In this document: one piece after another, positions 8,127 to 16,669 of the stretch
How positions within the stretch are numbered: the first letter of the stretch is position 1
How the letters are laid out: each line of letters begins with the position of its first letter
Assembly: GCA_012513605.1 (NCBI GenBank)
Contig: JAAZBV010000010.1
Location: forward strand, 1 to 50,165
Length of the DNA stretch: 50,165 nucleotides
Source: Desulfatiglans sp.
GTDB taxonomy: Bacteria > Desulfobacterota > DSM-4660 > Desulfatiglandales > HGW-15
Reading direction: 5' to 3'
Notes under the pieces: generated by a model
Seen by the model: the letters and a program-made list of their open reading frames with translations, nothing else
What the model was told of the DNA's origin: nothing
The model's database searches: none
Made by a program: the position numbers and the translations under genes

Positions 8127-9824
8127 CTATACAAGCAGCATCTCTGTGATATCTGCCCCTGAGGGTACCATCGGGTAAACGCCCTCTTCACGCTCAACAA
8201 CAAAATCCATTATCACAGGCTTATCCGATGCAAATGCCTTTTTGAGCACAGGCACAACCTCCTCAGGTTTTGTTGCCCTTAACCCCACAGCCCCGAATGC
8301 TTCAGCCAATTTAACAAAATCCGGTGTATGAGACATCTCTGTACAGGAATAGCATTTTTTATAGAAAAGCTCCTGCCACTGACGCACCATTCCAAGATAA
8401 CCATTGTTGAGGATAGCGATCTTCACAGGCAGATTGAACTGCATTGCAGTGGCCATCTCCTGTATATTCATCTGGATGCTGCCATCTCCGGCAATATCGA
8501 TAACAAGCTTGTCAGGGCATGCAACCTGTGCACCTATGGCGGCAGGAAGACCAAACCCCATAACACCAAGGCCGCCTGAAGTTATAAAACAATTGGGTTT
8601 ATCAAAGTTATAAAATTGTGCGGCCCACATCTGGTTCTGACCAACCTCAGTTGTTATTATTGCATCCCCCTTTGTTATCTCAAATATCTTTTCCACTACG
8701 AACTGAGGCTTTATTATATCTCCCTGTTCATAAGCAAGGGGTTTAGTGGATTTCCACATCTCTATCTGATCAAGCCAGGATTTCCTTGATGCCTTTATTC
8801 CTTTAAAATCTTCCTCGCCAAGAAGCCCGTTCAGCCTTTCAAGGGATATTTTGCAGTCACCCACTATGGGTGTGTGAACAGCAATATTCTTGCTTATGGA
8901 TGTGGGATCAATATCAATGTGCACTATCTTTGCCTTTGAAGCAAAGGTAGAGGTCTTCCCTGTAACCCTGTCGTCAAACCTTACACCGATAGAAATAAGG
9001 AGGTCGCACTCCGCAGTTGACATATTGGCCCTGTAGGTACCGTGCATTCCAAGCATTCCAAGCCATAAAGGGTCTGATGCCGGATATGCACCAAGCCCCA
9101 TAAGGGTCGTTGTTACCGGGGCCTGAATCTTTCGTGCAAACTTTATCAGCTCCTTTGATGCCCTGGAAAGAATAATTCCGCCGCCGCCAAAAATAAGCGG
9201 TCTTTTAGCGTTTTTAATCATCTCAACAACCCTGCCAAGCTGTTTCATGTTGGGCTCATAGGTCGGGTTGTATGACCTCATTTTAATGGCCTTCAAGGGT
9301 TTGTATTCTGCAAAAGCCTGCACAACATCCTTTGGGATATCCACAAGAACAGGACCAGGCCTACCTGTTGTTGCTATATAAAAAGCCTCCTTTATGGTCT
9401 TTGCCAGATCCTTTATATCCTTTACAAGATAGTTATGCTTTGTGCATGGCCTTGTTATGCCAACTATGTCTACCTCCTGAAAGGCATCATTACCTATCAG
9501 ACTGGTATTTACCTGGCCTGTAAGAATAACCATCGGGATAGAATCACAATAGGCGGACGCAATGCCCGTTACAGTATTAGTAGCCCCCGGGCCGGATGTA
9601 ACAAGACAGACCCCTGGTTTACTGACTGCCCTTGCATAGCCATCAGCAGCATGAACGGCTGCCTGCTCGTGACGCACAAGAATATGTTTTATCTTTTCAC
9701 TCTTTATCAGCTCATCATAGATATCTATAACAGCCCCACCCGGGAATCCGAAGATTATTTCCACACCCTCGTCTTCGAGGGCCTTTATTAATATCTCTGC
9801 ACCTTTAATCTTGATGATAACCAC
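8127..9824 (-). CDS. ilvB: Acetolactate synthase large (catalytic) subunit
   Basis: This is a TPP-dependent enzyme of about 565 residues. It condenses two pyruvates to acetolactate, or pyruvate and 2-oxobutyrate to acetohydroxybutyrate. The order is TPP-Pyr domain ([15 protein letters not shown], then [14 protein letters not shown], which contains the catalytic Glu), a central FAD/NAD-like domain, and a TPP-PP domain with [15 protein letters not shown] followed by NN. The start is uncertain. There is no ATG. GTG at 9824 has a G-rich ribosome-site-like run directly against it, and TTG at 9836 has no site at all. Translational coupling to leuD is possible. IlvN and IlvC follow in the same operon. 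Confidence 0.93.
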   Translation of the reverse strand: MVIIKIKGAEILIKALEDEGVEIIFGFPGGAVIDIYDELIKSEKIKHILVRHEQAAVHAADGYARAVSKPGVCLVTSGPGATNTVTGIASAYCDSIPMVILTGQVNTSLIGNDAFQEVDIVGITRPCTKHNYLVKDIKDLAKTIKEAFYIATTGRPGPVLVDIPKDVVQAFAEYKPLKAIKMRSYNPTYEPNMKQLGRVVEMIKNAKRPLIFGGGGIILSRASKELIKFARKIQAPVTTTLMGLGAYPASDPLWLGMLGMHGTYRANMSTAECDLLISIGVRFDDRVTGKTSTFASKAKIVHIDIDPTSISKNIAVHTPIVGDCKISLERLNGLLGEEDFKGIKASRKSWLDQIEMWKSTKPLAYEQGDIIKPQFVVEKIFEITKGDAIITTEVGQNQMWAAQFYNFDKPNCFITSGGLGVMGFGLPAAIGAQVACPDKLVIDIAGDGSIQMNIQEMATAMQFNLPVKIAILNNGYLGMVRQWQELFYKKCYSCTEMSHTPDFVKLAEAFGAVGLRATKPEEVVPVLKKAFASDKPVIMDFVVEREEGVYPMVPSGADITEMLLV

Positions 9825-9845
9825 CCCCTTTTTCAATTATCAGTT

Positions 9846-9889
9846 AACAATGATCAATTATCATTGTTCGCTGTTCATTGATCATTGTT
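9846..9889. repeat. 13-bp inverted repeat overlapping the leuD stop codon
   Basis: AACAATGATCAAT at 9846-9858 is the exact reverse complement of 9877-9889, with an 18-nt spacer. The right arm includes the leuD TGA (9882-9884) and the last sense codons. The element therefore supplies the C-terminal codons and forms a hairpin between leuD and ilvB in the operon mRNA. Confidence 0.6.
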
Positions 9890-10367
9890 TTTTAACATAC
9901 TCAACCAGGCCGCCAGCATCTATTATTGCCCGCATAAAATCGGGTATGGGGCTTGCCTGGTATTTAACACCTTTATTCACATTTGTTATTTCCCCCGAAA
10001 TGAGATCAACGCTGACAGTATCGCCATCCATAATTGCCTCCACTGCCTCTTTAGACTCAAGTATGGGGAGACCTATGTTAAAGGCATTTCTGTAAAAGAT
10101 CCTTGCAAAACTTTTTGCAACAATAACACCTATCCCTGCTGCCTTGATAGCAAGAGGGGCATGCTCCCTTGATGATCCGCATCCGAAATTGCTGCCACCT
10201 ACTATAACATCTCCCTTTACAACGCTACAGCCGAACTCCGGCCTTAGATCCGCAAAACAGTTCTTTGCAAGTATATCCTTGTCAGATACGTTCAGAAACC
10301 GGGCAGGGATAATCACATCAGTATCTATGTTGTCACCAAACTTCCAGACCTTTCCTTTTATATTCAT
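9882..10367 (-). CDS. leuD: 3-isopropylmalate dehydratase small subunit
   Basis: This 161-residue protein is the swivel-domain subunit that pairs with LeuC to isomerise 2-isopropylmalate to 3-isopropylmalate. Family motifs are visible: GDNIDTDVIIPARFL near the N-terminus, GGSNFGCGSSREHAP in the middle, and 'KSFARIFYRNAFNIGLP'. Its length matches the short LeuD form common outside the enteric bacteria. The ATG at 10367 follows AAGGAGAATATT. It starts 17 bp after the leuC stop, consistent with coupling. The 3' end runs into an inverted repeat (9846-9889). Confidence 0.94.
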   Translation of the reverse strand: MNIKGKVWKFGDNIDTDVIIPARFLNVSDKDILAKNCFADLRPEFGCSVVKGDVIVGGSNFGCGSSREHAPLAIKAAGIGVIVAKSFARIFYRNAFNIGLPILESKEAVEAIMDGDTVSVDLISGEITNVNKGVKYQASPIPDFMRAIIDAGGLVEYVKKQ

Positions 10368-10384
10368 AATATTCTCCTTTCCGG

Positions 10385-11644
10385 TTATATCTCTTCAGGT
10401 GAGCCTATACGGCCCAGAATAGCTGATGCAGCCGCAACCGCAGGCCCCACCAGGTATACTTCACTGCCTATATCACCCATCCTGCCTAAAAAATTCCTGT
10501 TACTTGTAGATGCACATTTTTCACCTTTTGTTAATATCCCCATATGCCCTCCAAGGCAGGGACCGCATGTGGGAGGGCCGATTGTTGCCCCCGCGTCCAG
10601 AAATGTCTCAATTATGCCCTGCTGTATGGCCTGTTTATAGATCAGCTGAGAGCCCGGGATTACAATAAGCCTCAGTCCATCCGCTTTTTTTCTACCTTTT
10701 AATATTTCAGCAGCCTGAGCCAAATCTTCAAGCCTGCCGTTGGTACATGAACCTATAAATACCTGATCAAGCTTTACACTGCCTGATTCTGAAACAGGCC
10801 TTACATTATCAGGCGAATGTGGCCATGCTACCTGCGGGCCGATTTCAGTTACATCGACATTGATCTCCCTTTCATAATTTGCATCAGGGTCTGCGTTGTA
10901 TATTACAGGCTTTCTTGTTGTCCGGCCTTTGACATAATCCATAGTGATTTCATCCGCCTCAAAGATCCCGTTCTTTGCCCCACATTCTATTGCCATGTTT
11001 GACATGGTAAACCTGTTCTCCATTGAGAGTTCCTTCACAACAGGCCCGGTAAACTCTATTGCCCTGTAATTGGCCCCCTCCACACCAAGTTTACCAATAA
11101 GGTGGATTATGAGATCCTTTCCACCCACCCATTTCTGCAGTTTGCCTGTAAAAACCACCTTTATTGTTGGAGGGACCTTAAGCCATACCTCGCCTGTAGC
11201 CATTATTACACCCAGGTCAGTGCTGCCCACACCTGTTGAAAAGGCCCCTACAGCGCCGTATGTACATGTATGGCTGTCCGCGCCTATCACCAGGTCACCA
11301 GGGATAACAAGCCCCTTTTCTGGCAGGATAACATGCTCAATACCCATATCGCCCACCTCAAAGTAGTTTTTGATATTGTGCTTTCTGGCAAAATCACGCA
11401 TGATCTTTGCCTGTGCCGCTGAAGGTATATCCTTGTTCGGCACAAAGTGATCAGGCACAAGCGCAATCTTATCCCTGTCAAAGACATCGCTTCTTCCCAC
11501 CTCATAAAAGACCTTTATTGCCAGTGGTGCAGTTACATCATTAGTTAACGCAAGATCAACCTTTGCCTGGAGCAGGTCTCCGGGTTTAACACTGTTTTTA
11601 CCCGAATGCGCTGCCAGAATCTTTTCAGTAATGGTCATTCCCAT
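10385..11644 (-). CDS. leuC: 3-isopropylmalate dehydratase large subunit
   Basis: This 419-residue aconitase-family protein carries the [4Fe-4S] cluster of isopropylmalate isomerase. The three cluster cysteines are visible: Cys300 in GSCTNGR, and Cys360 and Cys363 in CGPCLGG. GADSHTCTYGA is at 121-131. The length fits the separate LeuC type (about 420 residues) that partners with a short LeuD, as found here directly downstream. The ATG at 11644 has GGAG 9 nt upstream. It begins 18 bp after the leuA stop. Confidence 0.94.
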   Translation of the reverse strand: MGMTITEKILAAHSGKNSVKPGDLLQAKVDLALTNDVTAPLAIKVFYEVGRSDVFDRDKIALVPDHFVPNKDIPSAAQAKIMRDFARKHNIKNYFEVGDMGIEHVILPEKGLVIPGDLVIGADSHTCTYGAVGAFSTGVGSTDLGVIMATGEVWLKVPPTIKVVFTGKLQKWVGGKDLIIHLIGKLGVEGANYRAIEFTGPVVKELSMENRFTMSNMAIECGAKNGIFEADEITMDYVKGRTTRKPVIYNADPDANYEREINVDVTEIGPQVAWPHSPDNVRPVSESGSVKLDQVFIGSCTNGRLEDLAQAAEILKGRKKADGLRLIVIPGSQLIYKQAIQQGIIETFLDAGATIGPPTCGPCLGGHMGILTKGEKCASTSNRNFLGRMGDIGSEVYLVGPAVAAASAILGRIGSPEEI

Positions 11645-11662
11645 TTAATTTTTCTCCTTTTT

Positions 11663-13204
11663 TTATAAGCTTCGTTCCTGTGCATCTATGGAAGGATTTC
11701 TTTTTAGATATTTTAACCTGTTTAGCCCGTTTATATATGCCTTTGCCGCAGCAGTGATAATATCAGGATCAGTTCCCTTTCCAAGTGCCAGCATTCCGCC
11801 TTCCTCCAGCCTTACCGTAACTTCGCCCTGTGCGTCCATACCACCGGTAATGGAGTTTACGGAAAACCTGACAAGGGTTGACTTCGTACCGGTCATCTTT
11901 GCAATAGTATTATAGGTTGCATCTATAGGGCCCATACCGAAACCTGAACTTTGTGTCTTTACCCCTTCTATGAAAAGAATAACTGTAGCAGTGGGGATAG
12001 TGACTGTTCCACTCACCACATTCAGATAATCGAGTTTGTATATATCCGGGACCCTGAGATGCTCTTCTGCAATAAGTGCATCAATATCTTCATCAAGCAG
12101 ATCCTTTTTCTTATCAGCCAGCTCTTTCATTTTGATAAAAAGGTTGTCAATCTCTTCCTTTGTGAGATCATAACCCAGGTCCTTGAGCTTGTCTCGAAAG
12201 GCATGTCTGCCGGAATGTTTGCCCAGCACCAGCCTGTTTGATGTTAAACCCACTGTGGCAGGCTCCATAATTTCATATGTCATCCTGTTTTTAAGCACAC
12301 CGTCCTGGTGTATCCCGGCCTCATGGGCAAAAGCGTTAGCGCCTACAATAGCCTTGTTGGGCTGAACAACTATACCGGTTATCATGGATACCAGTCTGCT
12401 CGTCGGCACTATCTCATGTGTGTTAATAATACTGTCAAGATTAAGCAGGCTCTTCCTGGTGTGAATACTCATCGCCACCTCTTCAAGACTGGTATTTCCT
12501 GCCCTTTCGCCAATGCCGTTTATTGTTACCTCTGCCTGCCTTGCGCCCGCTATAAGCCCTGCCATTGTATTTGCTGTAGCAAGACCAAGGTCATTGTGAC
12601 AGTGGACGCTTATTACTGCCCTGCCGATATTTTTCGTATGCCCTTTAATATAGCTTATCAACTCACCGAACTCATTAGGCAGTGCATAACCCACTGTATC
12701 AGGTATATTGACAGTTGTTGCGCCAGCATCTATGGCTGCCTCAAGAACCCTGCACAAAAAGTCCCTGTCGCTCCTGGAGGCATCCTCTGCTGAAAATTCC
12801 ACATTATCTGTAAGGGACCTGGCATATTTTACCGACTCATAGGCGGTCTTTATCACCTGATCTCTATCCATCTTGAGCTTATGTTTCAGGTGGATATCGG
12901 ATGTCGCAATAAAGGTATGTAACCGGGGATGGGCTGCATCCTTTATTGCCCCCCATGCCCTGTCTATATCATCCTTTGAGGTGCGGGCAAGCCCTGCCAC
13001 CTGGATTTTTGTCATCTTCTGGCTTATTGCCTGAACCGCCTCGAAATCACCAGGAGATGCAGCCGGAAACCCTGCCTCTATAACATCCACTCCAAGTTTT
13101 TCAAGCTGAGTGGCAAGACGCACCTTTTCGGCAGTATTCATACTGGCGCCAGGCGACTGCTCACCATCTCTCAATGTTGTATCAAAAAAAATTACTCTGT
13201 CCAT
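11663..13204 (-). CDS. leuA: 2-isopropylmalate synthase
   Basis: This 513-residue enzyme condenses acetyl-CoA with 2-oxoisovalerate, the committed step of leucine synthesis. The catalytic TIM barrel opens with FFDTTLRDGEQSPGAS. It contains the metal-binding HCHND and the ISVHCHNDLGLA segment. The C-terminal regulatory domain, about residues 395-495, has 'GFGMGPIDATYNTI' and 'GGMDAQGEVTVRLEEGG', the leucine feedback-inhibition domain in the family. GGAGG lies 10 nt before the ATG. It is the first structural gene of the operon and sits about 50 nt below an attenuator terminator. Citramalate synthase is an alternative for some homologues, but the leuCD context favours LeuA. Confidence 0.94.
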   Translation of the reverse strand: MDRVIFFDTTLRDGEQSPGASMNTAEKVRLATQLEKLGVDVIEAGFPAASPGDFEAVQAISQKMTKIQVAGLARTSKDDIDRAWGAIKDAAHPRLHTFIATSDIHLKHKLKMDRDQVIKTAYESVKYARSLTDNVEFSAEDASRSDRDFLCRVLEAAIDAGATTVNIPDTVGYALPNEFGELISYIKGHTKNIGRAVISVHCHNDLGLATANTMAGLIAGARQAEVTINGIGERAGNTSLEEVAMSIHTRKSLLNLDSIINTHEIVPTSRLVSMITGIVVQPNKAIVGANAFAHEAGIHQDGVLKNRMTYEIMEPATVGLTSNRLVLGKHSGRHAFRDKLKDLGYDLTKEEIDNLFIKMKELADKKKDLLDEDIDALIAEEHLRVPDIYKLDYLNVVSGTVTIPTATVILFIEGVKTQSSGFGMGPIDATYNTIAKMTGTKSTLVRFSVNSITGGMDAQGEVTVRLEEGGMLALGKGTDPDIITAAAKAYINGLNRLKYLKRNPSIDAQERSL

Positions 13205-13251
13205 TCAGGGGATTCCTCCGTTGCTTGAAAAAGAATCATGCCTCCAATAAT

Positions 13252-13286
13252 AAAAATCCGTTATCAGGGGGCCTGATAACGGATTT
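13252..13286 (-). terminator. Attenuator terminator of the leu-ilv operon
   Basis: A 15-bp perfect stem (13272-13286 with 13254-13268 on the minus strand) has a 3-nt loop and is followed by TTATTATT. It lies between the leader peptide and leuA. Its 5' arm, containing GTTATCA, can instead pair with TGATAATGGGAT at 13309-13320, which overlaps the leader stop codon. This gives mutually exclusive terminator and antiterminator folds. Confidence 0.85.
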
Positions 13287-13317
13287 CTATTTGTTCATTA
13301 ATTCTACTATCCCATTA

Positions 13318-13416
13318 TCATGCCCGGCGGTATACCCCTAGCACCAGAAGGTTTACTACGACAGGTAGGACCTCTACTGCATTTCCGGCAATAATGTTGA
13401 TAGTGTTTATATTCAT
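13318..13416 (-). CDS. Branched-chain amino acid leader peptide of the leu-ilv attenuator
   Basis: This is a 32-codon ORF too short for ordinary gene calling. It starts MNINTINIIAG, continues NAVEVLPVVVNLLVLGV and ends YRRA. It contains 4 Ile, 7 Val and 4 Leu, so 15 of 32 residues are branched-chain, with the run VVVNLLVLGV near the end. Two tandem stops (TGA TAA) follow. An AGGA element is 13 nt upstream of the ATG, which is slightly long. By the enteric ilvL/leuL precedent, a ribosome stalled at scarce Val/Leu-tRNA leaves the stop region free. The antiterminator then forms and leuA is transcribed. Peptide function is regulatory only. Confidence 0.85.
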   Translation of the reverse strand: MNINTINIIAGNAVEVLPVVVNLLVLGVYRRA

Positions 13417-13455
13417 TTAAGTCTTGTTTTCCTGTTTTGATCAAATTTTTAATGC

Positions 13456-13484
13456 ATATTCCCACTATAAAGAAGCAATGTCAA
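13456..13484 (-). promoter_or_regulatory. Predicted promoter of the leu-ilv operon
   Basis: On the minus strand a perfect TTGACA (13479-13484) is 17 bp from GAATAT (13456-13461). Transcription would start near 13449, about 33 nt before the leader peptide ATG. It lies within the palindrome at 13473-13515. Confidence 0.6.
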
Positions 13485-13515
13485 ATAATTTTTTATAATT
13501 TTTTGATCATTGCTT
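13473..13515. promoter_or_regulatory. Palindromic candidate operator between leu and pab promoters
   Basis: AAGCAATG (13473-13480) and CATTGCTT (13508-13515) are exact inverted repeats. The symmetry extends inwards (GTCAAA versus TTTTGAT, one base off) around an A/T centre. The left arm overlaps the leu -35 box, so a dimeric regulator bound here could control the operon. No regulator gene is adjacent. Confidence 0.4.
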
Positions 13516-13568
13516 GACCTGTATAAAAAAAAATAGTAGGAAACTTTTTAAAGGGTTATGTACTAGGC

Positions 13569-13608
13569 AAAAGCCATCCAGACTCATAAAGTCGGGATGG
13601 CTTTTTTT
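13569..13608 (+). terminator. Rho-independent terminator with no upstream gene on its strand
   Basis: An 11-bp stem AAAAGCCATCC/GGATGGCTTTT (13569-13579 with 13595-13605), extended inside by GAC/GTC, is followed by T7 overlapping its end. It lies 100 bp upstream of pabA. No plus-strand gene precedes it within several kb. It therefore ends either a short RNA started near 13505-13545 or a prematurely terminated pabA leader. Confidence 0.7.
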
Positions 13609-13686
13609 ATTGTAGCCGATTGAATGGCTACAATAACCACGGCCTGGCTCTTGAGAGCGATGCCGTGTAATTTCCCTGCGCAAGGG
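13609..13686 (+). other. Structured leader segment upstream of pabA
   Basis: Three consecutive hairpins are visible. The first is ATTGTAGCC/GGCTACAAT (13609-13617 with 13626-13634). The second is CACGGC/GCCGTG (13638-13643 with 13662-13667), containing an inner GCTCT/AGAGC. The third is a small CCCT/AGGG (13674-13677 with 13683-13686). I do not recognise a known riboswitch. No clear Shine-Dalgarno follows before the pabA ATG. Confidence 0.4.
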
Positions 13687-13707
13687 CTATAAATATGGGT
13701 ATTCAAA

Positions 13708-14286
13708 ATGGAAAAACTACTGGTCATAGATAACTATGACTCCTTTACATACAATCTTGTCCAGATGTTTATGGATTACGGGCTTCAGATAATGGTCTAC
13801 AGGGCTGATAGGATATCGGTTGAAGAGGCAATATCTCTGAAACCTGATTACATCCTGATAAGCCCTGGCCCAAAGGACCCTGCACATTCAGGCATCTCTA
13901 TCACTGTAATAGAAAGATTCTACCAAGATGTGCCTGTCTTGGGCGTATGCCTCGGGATGCAGTGCATAAACGAGCTGTTCGGTGGAAAAACCGTGAGGGC
14001 GCCTGTCCCTGTGCATGGTAAAACAAGTCAGGTAACACATAAAGGAGATGGGATTTTTAAAAATATTCCTTCCTGCTTCACTGCTGCAAGATATCATTCA
14101 TTGATGATATGTCCATCAGATGATCAGTTAACCATAACAGCAATGAGTGAGGATAATGTAATCATGGGGATTTCACATCCTGAGCATCCTCTTCATGGTG
14201 TGCAGTTTCATCCTGAAAGTTTTTTAACTGAATATGGAGATATGCTTATAAAAAATTTTCTTAATCTGGGCCCAATGCGCCTGTAA
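13708..14286 (+). CDS. pabA: Glutamine amidotransferase component of aminodeoxychorismate (or anthranilate) synthase
   Basis: This 192-residue class I amidotransferase releases ammonia from glutamine for the chorismate-utilising partner. The catalytic triad is visible: Cys81 in GVCLGMQ, and His168 and Glu170 in FHPES. The N-terminal 'LLVIDNYDSFTYNLVQ' and 'ISPGPKDP' are family hallmarks. It lies 15 bp before a PabB-PabC fusion, so folate synthesis is the probable role. In many bacteria a single TrpG/PabA serves both pathways, and this cannot be excluded because no trpE or trp operon is in the window. A structured leader precedes it, and the ribosome site is weak. Confidence 0.9.
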   Translation: MEKLLVIDNYDSFTYNLVQMFMDYGLQIMVYRADRISVEEAISLKPDYILISPGPKDPAHSGISITVIERFYQDVPVLGVCLGMQCINELFGGKTVRAPVPVHGKTSQVTHKGDGIFKNIPSCFTAARYHSLMICPSDDQLTITAMSEDNVIMGISHPEHPLHGVQFHPESFLTEYGDMLIKNFLNLGPMRL

Positions 14287-14301
14287 TATTAAGGCTATAA
14301 A

Positions 14302-16548
14302 GTGAAAAATATCAGAGAATTTACCGGGCACTTAACCGGTGTTGGAATCAAAAAGTTTTTACTAGGCATCTCTTTTGCTGAGATAGCAGCCTCTTTTGAA
14401 AAAGAAACAGGTACTGTAATACTTATGAGCGGAGGATGCCTTGACTGTGCAAGATACCACATCCTCGGCATAAGGCCATGGATGAGCCTTTCCGGAAAAG
14501 GCAATAATTTTACATTACAGGTATCAGGAACAGAGTATAAATATGAAGGAAATCCTTTTGATATACTTAAGGGGGTACTGACTGCATTTAAAATAAATAA
14601 CATGCCTCACGATGTCCCTTTCGGGGCAGGCCTAATGGGTTATCTTTCATATGATCTCAAGGACTACCTGGAAAAACTGCCAAGGACAACTGTTAACGAC
14701 CTGAATCTCCCTGTATTATCGCTTTATGCCCCATCGATTATACTTATATTTGATAAACATTCCGGGCAATATACCCTTTGCCTGCCAGAAATAGATGGCA
14801 AACCCTTTGTAGAACCTGATGAGGCAGAAAAGATACTCTTATCCGGCGTAGAAAGAATACGAGATACTGACGCAGATTATAAAAGCCGGTCAGCCAGCAG
14901 TTTCAGGTCAAATTTTACACAGGAGGAATATGAAAAGGTAATCCTTAAGATAAGGGAGTATATAGCCTCGGGCCATGTGTACCAGGTTAACATGTCCCAG
15001 AGGTTCGAAATGGATTATTCAGGTGACCCCTTCAGCCTTTTCATGAAGCTTTACAATGAAAACCCTGCGCCCTTTTTTGCCTTTATAAATGCTGGAGACC
15101 ATCAGGTAGTCTCCACCTCCCCAGAAAGGTTTCTTACCCTCAGGAAAAGCTATGTGGAGACAAGACCCATAAAGGGTACTAAACCCAGGGGAAAGACAGA
15201 GGAGGAGGATGAGAGGTTCAGATCACAGCTTGTAAACAGCAAAAAGGATGAGGCAGAACTCTCCATGATCGTTGACCTTATGCGTAATGACATTGGAAAG
15301 GTGTGTGAGGCATCTACAGTAAAGGTAAAGGAGCACAAACGCCTTGAGACCTATGAAAATGTGTATCATCTTGTGAGCATTGTTGAGGGCAGGCTTAAAA
15401 ATGGATGTGATGAGACAGACCTTTTAAAGGCCACCTTTCCGGGAGGGTCTATAACAGGATGCCCGAAGATAAGGGCAATGGAGATCATAGATGAACTTGA
15501 GCTAAACAGGAGGCATGTTTATACTGGATCCATAGGATATATAAGCTTTCATAAAAGCATGGATCTTTCCATTGCCATAAGAACCTCGATTATACATAAT
15601 AACCGGATCTATTTTTCCTTTGGAGGCGGGGTTGTTTATGACTCTGACCCACTGGATGAGTATATTGAAACCCTTCACAAGGGAAAAACCATTATGGAGA
15701 CACTACAAACAGATGGTAGCAAAAAAAACCATGAACCTCTTGCGTGGATAAACGGATCGCTTAACCCGCTATCACAGGTAAATATAAATATTTCTGACCT
15801 CGGATTTCAATACGGATATGGTCTTTTTGAGACCATTCGGGTAGACAATGGGCGCATTCTTTTTTTTGAAGACCACATTGAAAGGTTCAACAGTTCATGG
15901 AGAGCAATATTCAATCAACCTGTGCCAGACCTTACATGGGATGAGATTATAAGACAGGTAATCAGGGCAAACAGGCTTGATAAATCTGTTGTTGCTGTAA
16001 AAATAATGGCCACCTGTGGTGACAGGATTATCCCTCCATACAATCATAGTCTGATTGTAACAGCCAGACCATATAAACACAGGCTTACAGGCAAAACTGA
16101 AAAAGGTCTGAGACTGGGTGTGTATCCTGAACAGCGGCAAACCCCAGTGGCTGATCACAAGACACTTAATTACCTCTACTATTATATGTCAGGGAAATGG
16201 GCAGAGGAAAACAGCTTCGATGAGGCGCTCATACTCAACCCTGACAATAGCCTCTCTGAGACAAACACGGCAAATATACTCCTTTTAAAAGATCAAAAAG
16301 TCTTACGACCTGCTTCGCAGCATGTTTTAAAAGGCGTAATGGAAAAGAATACCTGCAAAATCCTTGAGGCAAATGGTTATTCTATAGAAGAAAGGTTGAT
16401 ATTACTTAATGATCTTTCTCACTCGGACAGCCTTATTATAACCAATTCTCTTATCGGTGTTGTACCGGTGATAAGTATCGGAGAGATGAGATTTCATATC
16501 TCCGCAGAATTGTGCGACAGAATAAATGAGGTACTTTCAGGTGTCTGA
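14302..16548 (+). CDS. pabB: Aminodeoxychorismate synthase component I fused to aminodeoxychorismate lyase
   Basis: This 748-residue bifunctional protein starts at GTG with AAGG seven nt upstream. Residues of about 1-470 are the chorismate-binding enzyme. It carries the PIKGT motif, with Lys291 as the candidate nucleophile; anthranilate synthases have PIAGT instead. It also carries FPGGSITGCPK (about 378-388) and a late GGGVVYDSDP. Residues of about 480-748 are a fold-type IV PLP enzyme (PabC-like), with 'SDLGFQYGYGLFETIRV' and the PLP lysine Lys620 in DHKTLNYL. Together the halves take chorismate and ammonia to 4-aminobenzoate and pyruvate. With PabA directly upstream, the whole pABA pathway is encoded by two adjacent genes. 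Confidence 0.93.
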   Translation: MKNIREFTGHLTGVGIKKFLLGISFAEIAASFEKETGTVILMSGGCLDCARYHILGIRPWMSLSGKGNNFTLQVSGTEYKYEGNPFDILKGVLTAFKINNMPHDVPFGAGLMGYLSYDLKDYLEKLPRTTVNDLNLPVLSLYAPSIILIFDKHSGQYTLCLPEIDGKPFVEPDEAEKILLSGVERIRDTDADYKSRSASSFRSNFTQEEYEKVILKIREYIASGHVYQVNMSQRFEMDYSGDPFSLFMKLYNENPAPFFAFINAGDHQVVSTSPERFLTLRKSYVETRPIKGTKPRGKTEEEDERFRSQLVNSKKDEAELSMIVDLMRNDIGKVCEASTVKVKEHKRLETYENVYHLVSIVEGRLKNGCDETDLLKATFPGGSITGCPKIRAMEIIDELELNRRHVYTGSIGYISFHKSMDLSIAIRTSIIHNNRIYFSFGGGVVYDSDPLDEYIETLHKGKTIMETLQTDGSKKNHEPLAWINGSLNPLSQVNINISDLGFQYGYGLFETIRVDNGRILFFEDHIERFNSSWRAIFNQPVPDLTWDEIIRQVIRANRLDKSVVAVKIMATCGDRIIPPYNHSLIVTARPYKHRLTGKTEKGLRLGVYPEQRQTPVADHKTLNYLYYYMSGKWAEENSFDEALILNPDNSLSETNTANILLLKDQKVLRPASQHVLKGVMEKNTCKILEANGYSIEERLILLNDLSHSDSLIITNSLIGVVPVISIGEMRFHISAELCDRINEVLSGV

Positions 16549-16592
16549 CATTCTGCATCTTCTTATTTCAATCCAGTACTGCTCTAATTTCC

Positions 16593-16620
16593 TTGACATA
16601 TATCCCTGAGGTTGTAAAAA
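16593..16620 (+). promoter_or_regulatory. Predicted promoter of the PASTA-protein gene
   Basis: A perfect TTGACA (16593-16598) is 16 bp from TAAAAA (16615-16620). It lies about 50 bp upstream of the ATG at 16670. Confidence 0.5.
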
Positions 16621-16669
16621 TTTCATAAAAATTCAATCCCAATAAATATATCAAAGTAAAGGAACTGAA

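Noticed and set aside
13287-13450. T-box riboswitch for the leu operon
   Set aside because: No T-box or specifier-loop consensus is visible, whereas a leader peptide with its own antiterminator explains the region.
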